A stretch of 19,472 bases of DNA, taken from NCBI GenBank assembly GCA_031428695.1, contig JANOYE010000056.1, positions 1-19,472 on the forward strand. Reading direction: 5' to 3'. This DNA is from JANYCG01 sp031428695. GTDB taxonomy: Bacteria > Pseudomonadota > Gammaproteobacteria > Burkholderiales > Burkholderiaceae_C. A program made the position numbers and the translations under genes. Position 1 is the first letter of the stretch, and the number at the start of each line of letters is the position of its first letter. Below, in pieces: positions 1 to 7,611 of this stretch. The notes under the pieces were generated by a model that made no database searches, was not told where the DNA came from, and saw only the letters and a program-made list of their open reading frames with translations.

Positions 1-2
1 TG

Positions 3-16
3 GTTTAAGCCTAAAC
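3..16. promoter_or_regulatory. Possible operator just upstream of the first gene
   Basis: GTTTAAGCCTAAAC is a 14-bp imperfect palindrome (GTTTA/TAAAC arms, 6 of 7 pairs) that ends 7 nt before the ATG at 24. This is the kind of site a MarR-family repressor could bind, and a marR gene is the next gene downstream. No Shine-Dalgarno is obvious in the visible leader, and the rest of the promoter lies outside the window. Assignment to that MarR protein is inference. Confidence 0.3.
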
Positions 17-23
17 TAAATGC

Positions 24-2390
24 ATGAACATTTTGTGCGTTGGTGGTGGCCCGGCCGGTTTGTACTTTGCGCTGTTGATGAAGCTGCAAAACCCGGCGCA
101 TGTCGTCAGCGTGGTCGAGCGCAACAAACCGTTTGACACCTTCGGCTGGGGCGTCGTGTTGTCAGACCAGACGCTGGGCAACCTGCAGGCGGCCGACCCA
201 GTTTCTGCAAAATTAATCGGCGAAGCCTTCAACCATTGGGACGACATCGAGGTCTTTTTCAAGGGCCGCAGCGTGCGCTCGGGCGGCCACGGCTTTTGCG
301 GCATCGGGCGAAAACGGCTCTTGAACATCTTGCAAGAACGCTGCATCGAACTCGGCGTGAACCTGGTGTTTGAAACCGATGTGGCCGACGACCAGCAGCT
401 CGCCGCGCAATACAACGCCGACTTGGTGATTGCCTGCGACGGCCTCAACAGCCGCATCCGCAACCGGTATGCGGCCACGTTCGAACCCGATGTAGACCTG
501 CGCCAGTGCCGCTTCGTCTGGCTCGGCACCCACAAGACTTTTGACGCTTTCACCTTCGCCTTCGAGCAGACGGAACACGGCTGGTTTCAAGCGCATGCCT
601 ACAAGTTTGATGGCGAGACCTCTACTTTCATCATTGAGACGCCCGAGGCCGTTTGGCAGGCGCACGGGCTGGACGCGATGGAGCAGCCCGAAGCGATTGC
701 CTTTTGCGAAAAACTGTTCGCCAACTACCTCGACGGCAATTCGCTGATCAGCAATGCCACGCACTTGCGCGGCTCGGCCAATTGGATTCGCTTCCCGCGC
801 GTGGTGTGCAAAACCTGGGTGCACGAAGAACTTATCAATGGCAAAGCGGTGCCGATCGTGCTGATGGGCGACGCGGCGCACACGGCGCATTTCTCTATTG
901 GCAGCGGCACCAAACTCGCGTTGGAAGACGCCATCGACTTGGCCAATGAATTTGCCGAAAGCACCGATCAACTGGTCAGCGCGGCTGACATGAAGCAGGT
1001 GCTGCAACGTTACGAAGCCCGGCGAAGTGTCGAGGTGTTGAAGATCCAGAACGCCGCACGCAATTCCACCGAATGGTTTGAAAACGTCAAGCGTTACACC
1101 GGCATGCAAATCGAGCAATTCGCCTATTCGCTGCTGACCCGCTCGCAACGCATCAGCCACGAAAACCTGCGCCTGCGTGACGCCGCCTGGCTCGGCGGGT
1201 TTGAAGGCTGGCTTGGTGGTGCGGCCCGACCCGAGCAACAACCGTCAGAAAAAGCACCCCCATTGCCGATGCTGCTACCGCTCAAAGTGCGTAGCCTTGA
1301 GTTGAAAAACCGCATCGTCGTCTCGCCCATGGCGACCTACAGCGCGGTCGACGGTGTGCCGCAAGACTTTCTGCTGGTGCATCTGGGCGCCAGGGCGCTT
1401 GGTGGTGCGGCGATGGTGATGGTGGAGATGACCAGCCCCACGCCCGAAGGCCGCATCACGCCGGGCTGCACGGGTTTGTGGAACCAGGAGCAAGAGGGCG
1501 CCTTTGCGCGCATCGTGAGTTTTGTTCACAGCCAAAGCAGCGCCAAGATTGGCATGCAACTCGGCCACAGCGGCCCCAAAGGCTCGACGCAATTGGGCTG
1601 GGAAACCACTGACGATCCACTGCCAGACGCGGCGGCCAATTGGCCGGTGATGGCGGCAAGCAACATTGCCTACGGCGCGCAAAACCAGTTGCCCCACGCC
1701 ATGACGCGGCCTGACATGGATGCCATGACCGAGGCCTTCGTTGCCGCCACCCGTCGCACCCTTGAAGCCGGTTTCGACTGGCTGGAGCTGCATTGCGCGC
1801 ACGGTTATTTGTTGTCGAGCTTCATCTCGCCGCTGACCAATTTACGCACCGACGCCTATGGCGGCGACATTGAGGCCCGCTGCCGTTACCCGCTGGAAGT
1901 TTTCGCTGCGATGCGCAACTTATGGCCTGCCCACAAACCCATGAGTGTGCGCATTTCCGCACACGACTGGGCGGCGGGCGGCAATACCGCCGATGACGCG
2001 GTGGACATCGCGCGGCTCTTTAAAGCGGCGGGTTGCGACGTGATTGACGTCTCTTCAGGCCAGACCACGCGCGCCGCCAAGCCGGTTTATGGCCGCATGT
2101 ACCAAACGCCGTTTGCAGACCGCATCCGCAATGAAGTCGGCATTCAGACCATGGCCGTCGGCGCCATCACCGAGGCCGACCAAGCCAACAGCATCATCGC
2201 GGCAGGCCGCGCCGACCTCTGCGCCATCGCCCGCCCGCACCTGGCCGACCCGGCCTGGACGCTGCACGAAGCCGCCAAATTGCAATCGCGCGACGTCGAT
2301 TGGCCCAAGCAGTATTGGAGCGGACGGGATCAGCTTTACCGTGAAATTCAAAGACTCAACGCGATGGCAAGTCTCGAAAATAAAGCGTAG
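24..2390 (+). CDS. 2-aminobenzoyl-CoA monooxygenase/reductase-like flavoprotein (salicylyl-CoA 5-hydroxylase/oxidoreductase family)
   Basis: A 788-aa fusion of two flavoprotein domains. Residues 1 to about 380 are a class A FAD monooxygenase: a Rossmann GGGPAG motif at residues 7-12 and the second FAD-binding motif GDAAHTAHFSIGSG beginning at residue 282. From about residue 416 to the end is an Old Yellow Enzyme-like FMN domain, with NRIVVSPMATYS, QLGHSG and HCAHGYLLSSF motifs and a GGDIEARCRYPLE segment. Length and domain order match the anthraniloyl-CoA monooxygenase/reductase described in Azoarcus, which hydroxylates and then partly reduces the ring of 2-aminobenzoyl-CoA using NAD(P)H and O2. 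Databases often label this family bifunctional salicylyl-CoA 5-hydroxylase/oxidoreductase, so salicylyl-CoA is an alternative substrate. The 2-aminobenzoate-CoA ligase-like gene three genes downstream favours the amino substrate. The protein is presumably cytosolic. The ATG at 24 is the only sensible start because the FAD motif follows at once. Confidence 0.85.
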   Translation: MNILCVGGGPAGLYFALLMKLQNPAHVVSVVERNKPFDTFGWGVVLSDQTLGNLQAADPVSAKLIGEAFNHWDDIEVFFKGRSVRSGGHGFCGIGRKRLLNILQERCIELGVNLVFETDVADDQQLAAQYNADLVIACDGLNSRIRNRYAATFEPDVDLRQCRFVWLGTHKTFDAFTFAFEQTEHGWFQAHAYKFDGETSTFIIETPEAVWQAHGLDAMEQPEAIAFCEKLFANYLDGNSLISNATHLRGSANWIRFPRVVCKTWVHEELINGKAVPIVLMGDAAHTAHFSIGSGTKLALEDAIDLANEFAESTDQLVSAADMKQVLQRYEARRSVEVLKIQNAARNSTEWFENVKRYTGMQIEQFAYSLLTRSQRISHENLRLRDAAWLGGFEGWLGGAARPEQQPSEKAPPLPMLLPLKVRSLELKNRIVVSPMATYSAVDGVPQDFLLVHLGARALGGAAMVMVEMTSPTPEGRITPGCTGLWNQEQEGAFARIVSFVHSQSSAKIGMQLGHSGPKGSTQLGWETTDDPLPDAAANWPVMAASNIAYGAQNQLPHAMTRPDMDAMTEAFVAATRRTLEAGFDWLELHCAHGYLLSSFISPLTNLRTDAYGGDIEARCRYPLEVFAAMRNLWPAHKPMSVRISAHDWAAGGNTADDAVDIARLFKAAGCDVIDVSSGQTTRAAKPVYGRMYQTPFADRIRNEVGIQTMAVGAITEADQANSIIAAGRADLCAIARPHLADPAWTLHEAAKLQSRDVDWPKQYWSGRDQLYREIQRLNAMASLENKA

Positions 2391-2392
2391 GC

Positions 2393-2411
2393 AGCTATGA
2401 TAAATATAGTA
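2393..2411. repeat. 19-bp A/T-rich palindrome upstream of marR
   Basis: AGCTATGATAAATATAGTA lies in the 34-nt gap between the monooxygenase and marR. It matches the palindrome at 11574-11592 at 16 of 19 positions, and a third relative (14 of 19 to the latter) lies at 6846-6864. It may be a regulator site in the marR leader, or a member of a small dispersed palindromic repeat family. Confidence 0.45.
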
Positions 2412-2424
2412 ACTGGAAACTGAC

Positions 2425-2958
2425 ATGGATGCCGAAGCTCGCGTTCAAGGCACCACCATGGCGCAGCACCCGCAGGAGTTGCGCCTGTGGCTGAGGCTGC
2501 TGACTTGCACGCAACTGATTGAACAAACCATTCGCAGCAAGCTGCGCAGCGAGTTTGAAACCACGCTGCCGCGTTTTGATTTGATGGCCCAGTTGGAGCG
2601 TTCCCCAGCCGGCCTGATGATGAACGAGTTGTCGCGGCGAATGATGGTGACGCGCGGCAACATCACCGGCATTACCGACCAACTGGTCTCAGAAGGCCTG
2701 GTCGAACGCGTTGAGGTGCCTGGCGACAAACGCTCATGGCGCGTGCGTTTGACCAAGAAAGGCCGAAATGCCTTCATCGGCTTGGCCATCGAACACGAGC
2801 GCTGGATCGTCGGCGCGTTCGCGGGGCTGGACAAAAACGATGTCGCCGAGCTCCACACCTTGCTGGGTCGTGTCAAAGAAAACCTGCCCAAATCACGCGT
2901 ATCCCTGAAGTCCACACCAACCACCACAGCCTCCACCACAGCCTCCACCACGCCATGA
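2425..2958 (+). CDS. MarR-family transcriptional regulator
   Basis: A 177-aa cytosolic DNA-binding protein. The winged helix-turn-helix occupies about residues 60-115: MNELSRRMMVTRGNITGITD as recognition region, then a basic wing around GDKRSWRVRLTKKG. Flanking helices would form the dimer interface usual in MarR proteins. It sits inside the aromatic-CoA gene run, and its stop overlaps the start of the enoyl-CoA hydratase gene by 4 nt (ATGA), so the two are probably translationally coupled. By analogy with other aromatic-pathway MarR proteins it may repress this cluster until an aryl-CoA ligand binds; that is inference. The C-terminus is an unusual Thr/Ser/Pro tail encoded by a 12-bp tandem repeat (2921-2954), probably a late addition outside the conserved fold. 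Start ATG 2425 has a GGAA-type ribosome site nine nucleotides upstream. Confidence 0.88.
   Translation: MDAEARVQGTTMAQHPQELRLWLRLLTCTQLIEQTIRSKLRSEFETTLPRFDLMAQLERSPAGLMMNELSRRMMVTRGNITGITDQLVSEGLVERVEVPGDKRSWRVRLTKKGRNAFIGLAIEHERWIVGAFAGLDKNDVAELHTLLGRVKENLPKSRVSLKSTPTTTASTTASTTP
2921..2954 (+). repeat. 12-bp tandem repeat at the end of marR
   Basis: The unit CCACCACAGCCT occurs twice in full, then as a partial third copy (CCACCACGCC) running directly into the ATGA marR/hydratase overlap. It encodes the Thr/Ser/Ala tail of the MarR protein. Because the unit is 12 bp, copy-number change would keep frame and coupling. Confidence 0.85.
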
Positions 2959-3812
2959 AACATTACATCCGCAGCACCAACCCCATGCGGGCGCAGTTTG
3001 GTCCCCTGGCCGACTACGCCGCGCGCCATTTCAGCTGGTCTTGCAGCGCAAGTGGCGTGGGCACACTCACGCTGAACCGGCCTGAGCGCAAGAACCCGCT
3101 CACCTTCGAGTCTTACGCCGAGTTGCGCGATTTGTTTCAAAACCTCAATGGCGCCACCGACGTGAAGGCGGTGGTTGCCACCGGCGCGGGCGGCAATTTC
3201 TGCAGCGGCGGCGACGTGCATGAAATCATCGGCCCGCTGTTGGACATGAGCATGCCCGAGCAACTTGAATTCACCCGCATGACGGGCGCCCTGGTGCGCG
3301 CCATGCGCAATTGCCCTCAGCCCATCATCGGCGCCATCGACGGCATTTGCGCGGGCGCGGGTGCCATGGTGGCGCTGGCTTGCGACATGCGGTATGGCAC
3401 GGCCAACAGCAAGACGGCGTTTTTGTTCACCCGCGTCGGCCTGGCGGGAGCGGACATGGCCGCCTGCGCGTTGCTGCCGCGTGTGATTGGCCAAGGTCGC
3501 GCGTCGGAGTTGCTCTACACAGGCCGTGTGATGACAGCGCAAGAGGGTTTGGCCTGGGGTTTCTTCAATGGGCTGCATGAGCCGGGTGACTTGCTGGCCA
3601 AAGCGCAAGCGCTCGCAGCCGAGCTGGCGTCTGGCCCCACCTTTGGCCACAGCATGACGAAAACCATGCTGCAACACGAATGGGCCATGACGATCGACCA
3701 GGCCATCGAGGCCGAAGCGCAAGCCCAGGCGATCTGCATGCAGACCCAAGATTTCCGCCGCGCTTACGAAGCGTTTTCCGCGAAACAGAAACCGGTGTTC
3801 GCTGGAGATTGA
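2955..3812 (+). CDS. Enoyl-CoA hydratase/isomerase (crotonase) family protein
   Basis: A 285-aa crotonase-fold protein. The CoA/oxyanion-hole segments are visible as GAGGNFCSGGDV (about residues 77-88) and ICAGAGAMVALACDM (about 130-145), followed by FTRVGLAGADMAACALLPR and a YTGR segment. The two glutamates that do hydration in classical enoyl-CoA hydratase are not at their usual places: the GCELAMMCD-type position reads AMVALACD, and the PEI position reads FTRV. An Asp in the AGADM segment may take part instead. The exact reaction is therefore open: hydration, ring hydrolysis, isomerisation or another crotonase reaction on the dearomatised ring product. The start at 2955 overlaps the marR stop; Met at 2985 is a possible shorter start. 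It is followed by the ligase gene after 2 nt, which places it in the aminobenzoyl-CoA pathway operon. Confidence 0.82.
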   Translation: MKHYIRSTNPMRAQFGPLADYAARHFSWSCSASGVGTLTLNRPERKNPLTFESYAELRDLFQNLNGATDVKAVVATGAGGNFCSGGDVHEIIGPLLDMSMPEQLEFTRMTGALVRAMRNCPQPIIGAIDGICAGAGAMVALACDMRYGTANSKTAFLFTRVGLAGADMAACALLPRVIGQGRASELLYTGRVMTAQEGLAWGFFNGLHEPGDLLAKAQALAAELASGPTFGHSMTKTMLQHEWAMTIDQAIEAEAQAQAICMQTQDFRRAYEAFSAKQKPVFAGD

Positions 3813-3814
3813 TC

Positions 3815-5479
3815 GTGCCAGACGCAGCTTCGAAACCAGCACATTCGACAAGCGCTGCCGACGATTTCGACGCGTCCAGAATGCCCGAGTCTGGGGCCTG
3901 GCCTGAGTTTCGTTTCGATCTGCCCGAGTTGCAGTTTGGCGCACAGCTCAATCTGGTCGAGGAACTGCTCGACAAGGCGGCAGACAAAGGATTCGCCGAT
4001 CGCCCGCTGCTGCGCTCGCCAAAAATCACGCTCACCTACGCTGACGCGCGCGAGCGGGTGGACCGCATCGCCCGCGTGCTGGTTGAAGACCTGAACTTGC
4101 TGCCGGGCAACCGTGTGTTGCTGCGGGGCGGTAACTCGATTGGCCTGGCGCTGGCTTGGCTGGCGGTGGTGAAGGCCGGCATGATCGCCGTGGCCACCAT
4201 GCCTTTGCTGCGCGCCAAGGAGTTGGGCGACATCATCGAGAAGGCGCAGCCGGTGGTGGCGCTGTGTGATTTCAAGTTAATGGACGAGCTGAATTTGGCG
4301 CAGGCGCAGGCGCAGGCCGGGCCGAGCTGCCTGAAAACCATCGTGCCCTTCAATGTGATGAATGAGCCGGGCTCCTTGGCCGTTCTGGCGGCGCAAAAAG
4401 ATGCGGGTTTTGCCGCCTTTGCCAGCCGCGCGACCGATATTGCGATGATGGCCTTCACCTCCGGCACCACCGGCAAACCGAAAGCCGCCTTGCACAGCCA
4501 CCGCGACATTCTGGCGGCCTGTGAATGCTGGCCGCGCCATGTCCTCAAAGCCCGTGTTGACGACATCGTGATCGGGTCTCCTCCGCTGGCATTCACCTTC
4601 GGCATGGGCGGCCTATTGATGTTTCCGATGTGGGCCGGGGCCTCGGTGTATTTCCACGATGCGCCCTACACGCCGCAAAGCATGGCCGAGGTGATCCACG
4701 ATGTCGGCGCGACGATTTGTTACACCGCGCCGACGTTTTACCGCCAGATGGCCGCGCCCATGAAAGCGCTCAACGCGTCACGTGGCAAGCCCGCCCTGCG
4801 CATCTGCGTGAGCGCCGGTGAAGGCCTGCCCAACGCCACCCGCACGTTGTGGCGGGAAGCCAGCGGCATCGAAATGACCGATGGCATTGGCGCCACCGAA
4901 ATGTTCCACATTTTCATCTCCTCGGCGCCTGAAGACGCGCGCCCTGGCGCCATTGGCAAAGTGGTGCCCGGCTACAGCGCAAAAGTGGTGGACGAGGCGG
5001 GCGAAGAATTGCCGCGCGGCACGGTGGGAAAACTGGCCGTGGTGGGCCCCACCGGCTGTAAATACCTCGACGACCCGCGCCAGGCCAACTACGTGAAAAA
5101 CGGCTGGAATTATCCCGGTGACACCTTCATGCAAGACGCTGACGGCTACTTTTTCTACCAGGCGCGCACCGACGACATGATCGTCACTGCGGGCTACAAC
5201 GTCGGCGCGCCCGAGGTGGAAGACGCCTTGTTGCGCCACCCCGCAGTGGCCGAGTGCGCGGTGGTAGGCAAAACGGACGAGGCGCGCGGCACCATCATCA
5301 AGGCGTTTTGCGTGCTGAAAGTTGGGCATGTGGCGGATGCCGAGATGGCCAAGACGCTGCAAGACCACGTCAAGGCCGTGATCGCGCCCTACAAGTACCC
5401 GCGTGAGATCGAATTTGTACGCGAGCTGCCGCGCACCGAGACCGGCAAACTCCAGCGCTTCCGGCTTAAATCGATTTGA
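3815..5479 (+). CDS. abmG: 2-aminobenzoate-CoA (anthranilate-CoA) ligase-like AMP-forming acyl-CoA synthetase
   Basis: A 554-aa ANL-superfamily adenylate-forming enzyme of the benzoate-CoA ligase branch. It should convert an aromatic acid, ATP and CoA into the aryl-CoA thioester, AMP and PPi. The P-loop FTSGTTGKPKAALHSH starts at residue 214, the adenine/substrate motif GIGATEMFHIF lies mid-protein, GWNYPGDTF and the hinge RTDDMIVTAGYNV follow, and the C-terminal adenylation lysine is K545 in the TGKLQRFRL segment. The N-terminal WPEFRFDLPELQF segment is typical of 2-aminobenzoate-CoA ligases, so the GTG start at 3815 is preferred over the ATG at 3881. A GGAG ribosome site lies seven nucleotides before the GTG and inside the end of the previous gene. 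Feeding the monooxygenase at 24-2390 is the natural role. Substrate choice between anthranilate and other substituted benzoates cannot be settled here. Confidence 0.82.
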   Translation: MPDAASKPAHSTSAADDFDASRMPESGAWPEFRFDLPELQFGAQLNLVEELLDKAADKGFADRPLLRSPKITLTYADARERVDRIARVLVEDLNLLPGNRVLLRGGNSIGLALAWLAVVKAGMIAVATMPLLRAKELGDIIEKAQPVVALCDFKLMDELNLAQAQAQAGPSCLKTIVPFNVMNEPGSLAVLAAQKDAGFAAFASRATDIAMMAFTSGTTGKPKAALHSHRDILAACECWPRHVLKARVDDIVIGSPPLAFTFGMGGLLMFPMWAGASVYFHDAPYTPQSMAEVIHDVGATICYTAPTFYRQMAAPMKALNASRGKPALRICVSAGEGLPNATRTLWREASGIEMTDGIGATEMFHIFISSAPEDARPGAIGKVVPGYSAKVVDEAGEELPRGTVGKLAVVGPTGCKYLDDPRQANYVKNGWNYPGDTFMQDADGYFFYQARTDDMIVTAGYNVGAPEVEDALLRHPAVAECAVVGKTDEARGTIIKAFCVLKVGHVADAEMAKTLQDHVKAVIAPYKYPREIEFVRELPRTETGKLQRFRLKSI

Positions 5480-5508
5480 ATCCCTAAACCCGATAGCAAG
5501 GATCACGC

Positions 5509-5901
5509 ATGCAAGCACTTCAACCCCCCGGCTGGGCGCCCGCAAAAGGTTACGCCAATGGCATCGCCGCACGCGGTACGCAAATCTATGTCGGCGGGCA
5601 AATCGGCTGGAACGCCCAGCAGCAGTTTGAGAGTGACGACTTCATTGCGCAGACCGCCCAGGCGCTGCGCAACATCGTTGCGGTGTTGCAGGCGGGCGGC
5701 GCAGGCCCTGAGCATGTGGTGCGCCTCACGTGGTACATCCTGGATCGTGTCGAGTACAGCGCCCGTTTGAAAGAGCTGGGCGCGGTTTACCGCGACATCA
5801 TGGGGCGCAACTTTCCGGCCATGAGCTGCGTGCAGGTGGCGGCCCTGGTGGAAGCGCGGGCCAAGGTGGAGATTGAGGCCACCGCGGTTCTGCCAGAATG
5901 A
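5509..5901 (+). CDS. RidA (YjgF/YER057c/UK114)-family protein lacking the catalytic arginine
   Basis: A 130-aa protein with the RidA fold signature: AKGYANGIAARGTQIYVGGQ at the N-terminus and the closing segment PAMSCVQVAAL...KVEIEATAV. Classical RidA trimers hydrolyse reactive enamine/imine intermediates using an arginine in PARSCVEV (Arg105 in E. coli). Here the matching residue, number 105, is methionine, so it is not a standard 2-aminoacrylate deaminase and belongs to a divergent Rid subgroup. It follows the ligase by 29 nt. The pathway yields an amino-substituted cyclohexene-CoA whose nitrogen must be lost, so an enamine- or imine-handling role on that ring intermediate is attractive, but this is inference. 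ATG 5509 is preceded by AAGGA. Confidence 0.85.
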   Translation: MQALQPPGWAPAKGYANGIAARGTQIYVGGQIGWNAQQQFESDDFIAQTAQALRNIVAVLQAGGAGPEHVVRLTWYILDRVEYSARLKELGAVYRDIMGRNFPAMSCVQVAALVEARAKVEIEATAVLPE

Positions 5902-5925
5902 CCACGCTGACAACCGTTCAATGCC

Positions 5926-7230
5926 TTGCCAAAAACAATCAATCTCAAACCCTTTCTCGGGACGCTCACGGGCCCCTGGCTTGACCCAAAAGCCTGGCGC
6001 GCTGGCCGCCTGCACAGGAATCTCCGGCAGGGTTTGACCCTGGTCGTGGGCGCGTTGTTGTCAACCCTGCTCGCAGGTTGCGCCGATGTCGGTTATTACT
6101 TGCAATCGGCGCGCGGCCATTGGGGTGTGATGCAAGCGGCGCGTCCGGTAGGCGACTGGCTGGCCGAGTCGCAAGCGACGCCCGCGCTCAAGCGCCAGCT
6201 TGAATTGGCGCAGCGCATTCGCCGCTTCGCCGTCACTGAGCTGGCGCTGCCAGACAACCCCAGTTACACCCGGTATGCCGATTTGCATCGCACTGCCGTG
6301 GTGTGGAATGTCGTGGCCGCGCCCGAGTTGTCGCTGACATTGCAGACCTGGTGTTTTCCGGTGGCCGGTTGTGTGGGCTACCGGGGCTATTTCGATGAGA
6401 GCCAGGCCAGGGAATTTGCCGCTGGCCAGCAGGCAACTGGCCTGGAGGCGGGGGTGTACGGCGTGCCGGCCTACTCGACGCTGGGCTGGATGAACTGGGC
6501 CGGGGGTGACCCGCTGCTCAACACGTTCATCAACTACCCAGAAGCTGAGATGGCGCGCTTGATTTTTCACGAACTGGCGCACCAAGTAGCGTACGCCAAA
6601 GACGACACCACGTTCAATGAGTCTTTCGCCACGGCGGTCGAGCGCCTGGGCGGTGACCTCTGGCTTGCCCAACCGGCTTCAGCGGGCGCCAGAAAGCAGC
6701 ACGAGGCAAATTCCGAACGGCGTGCGCAGTTTCGCGCGTTGACGCAGGCGACACGGCAGAATTTGGCGAAGATTTATGGCGCCAATGATCCCAATGATCC
6801 CAATGATCCAAATGACCCATCAAGTCACAAAAAAACTGAAAAGCTTGCTCTCAAAAAAGTAGCAATGGAAGAATTTCGTGCAAGTTATGCGCGGCTTCGG
6901 TCGGCCTGGGTGGCAGGCTCGGCAGTGCCGCAAAATTTCAGCGGTTACGACGCCTGGGTAGCCCGCGCCAACAACGCTTCATTTGGCGCGCAGGCGTCTT
7001 ATGACGACCTGGCGCCGCAGTTTGAAGCGCTGTACCGCCAAACCGCTGAACAAACCGCGCGCCAATCAGCCAGCCAGGGCCAGCCGCCCTGGCCGGCGTT
7101 TTATGATGCGGTCAAGCGGCTGGCGTTGTTGCCGCGAGAGGAGCGGCGCCGGCTGCTGGCCGAACAGGCAGGGTCGGCGGCATCGCCATTGCATCACACG
7201 CCTGCCCATCAAACGCCTGCCAACAGATAG
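5926..7230 (+). CDS. Putative lipoprotein zinc aminopeptidase (DUF2265/Aminopep family)
   Basis: A 434-aa predicted lipoprotein. A hydrophobic signal ends in a lipobox (STLLAGC), with Cys52 as lipidation site by this start. The zinc-binding HExxH motif is HELAH at residues 215-219, followed by NESFATAVERLGG, which supplies the downstream acidic residue; this pattern is typical of the Pfam Aminopep (DUF2265) family. No ATG is available: TTG 5926 is the longest start, and CTG 6010, closer to the signal's basic region (HRNLRQG), may be the real one. About 28 residues around 287-314 look inserted: four NDP repeats from a 9-bp tandem repeat, then a Lys-rich stretch from an A-rich palindrome, ahead of an otherwise expected helical segment (FRASYARLRSAW). 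The gene lies 24 nt after the RidA-like gene but shows no clear link to aromatic catabolism. The peptidase activity is inferred from the family. Confidence 0.82.
   Translation: MPKTINLKPFLGTLTGPWLDPKAWRAGRLHRNLRQGLTLVVGALLSTLLAGCADVGYYLQSARGHWGVMQAARPVGDWLAESQATPALKRQLELAQRIRRFAVTELALPDNPSYTRYADLHRTAVVWNVVAAPELSLTLQTWCFPVAGCVGYRGYFDESQAREFAAGQQATGLEAGVYGVPAYSTLGWMNWAGGDPLLNTFINYPEAEMARLIFHELAHQVAYAKDDTTFNESFATAVERLGGDLWLAQPASAGARKQHEANSERRAQFRALTQATRQNLAKIYGANDPNDPNDPNDPSSHKKTEKLALKKVAMEEFRASYARLRSAWVAGSAVPQNFSGYDAWVARANNASFGAQASYDDLAPQFEALYRQTAEQTARQSASQGQPPWPAFYDAVKRLALLPREERRRLLAEQAGSAASPLHHTPAHQTPANR
6784..6819 (+). repeat. 9-bp tandem repeat (four copies) inside the aminopeptidase gene
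   Basis: AATGATCCC occurs twice exactly, then AATGATCCA and AATGACCCA. The run encodes Asn-Asp-Pro four times. The unit length keeps frame, so copy number could vary without killing the gene. It starts a stretch that looks inserted into the protein. Confidence 0.95.
6846..6864. repeat. 19-bp palindrome inside the aminopeptidase gene
   Basis: TGCTCTCAAAAAAGTAGCA has TGCT/AGCA ends and an A-rich centre. It matches the palindrome at 11574-11592 at 14 of 19 positions and is related to 2393-2411. It follows the NDP repeat closely, suggesting that a small intergenic-type repeat was taken into the reading frame. Confidence 0.4.
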
Positions 7231-7239
7231 GAGATTTCC

Positions 7240-7578
7240 GTGGCTGATATTCACATTCTTCGCAACCACAGCCTGGGTTTGACCGAAGCACGCAAAGTGG
7301 CTTGCCAATGGGCCGAGCAAGCTGAAACGGGCTTGCAGATGGAATGCACTTACGAAGAAGGCGCAACCCGCGACGAGGTGTGCTTCAGCCGCGCAGGCGC
7401 CAACGGCACGCTGGAAGTCACCCACAACAAGTTTGAGCTCAACGCCAAACTGGGCTTTCTGCTGGGCGCCTTCAAGGGGCGAATTGAAAGCGAGATCGTG
7501 AAGAACCTGGACGCGCTGCTGGCTGCATCACCTGCCGCCGCAGCCAAGACACCCGCGGCCAAAAAGTCAACGAAATAA
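7240..7578 (+). CDS. Polyhydroxyalkanoic acid system family protein (PHA_gran_rgn type)
   Basis: A 112-aa protein recognised from its opening (ADIHILRNHSLGLTEARKVA) and the central GTLEVTHNKFELNAKLGFLL segment as the small PHA-system/granule-region family found near polyhydroxyalkanoate genes. The biochemical role is not established; family members are thought to act at or near storage granules. The C-terminus is an Ala/Lys/Pro-rich tail like the one on the phasin at 15560-16084. The start is GTG 7240, set by a strong TAGGAGAT ribosome site, and it begins 9 nt after the aminopeptidase stop. Together with the phasin, the WS/DGAT and the acyl-CoA reductase further right, it adds to a storage-lipid theme in the window. 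Confidence 0.8.
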   Translation: MADIHILRNHSLGLTEARKVACQWAEQAETGLQMECTYEEGATRDEVCFSRAGANGTLEVTHNKFELNAKLGFLLGAFKGRIESEIVKNLDALLAASPAAAAKTPAAKKSTK

Positions 7579-7611
7579 TCCTTAATCAGCGACGCACCGA
7601 ATGCCCCCTAC

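Noticed and set aside
2445..3944. A 499-aa minus-strand open frame across marR and the crotonase gene
   Set aside because: It is an antisense shadow of high-GC coding DNA, spanning several real genes and rich in His/Arg/Gln without motifs.
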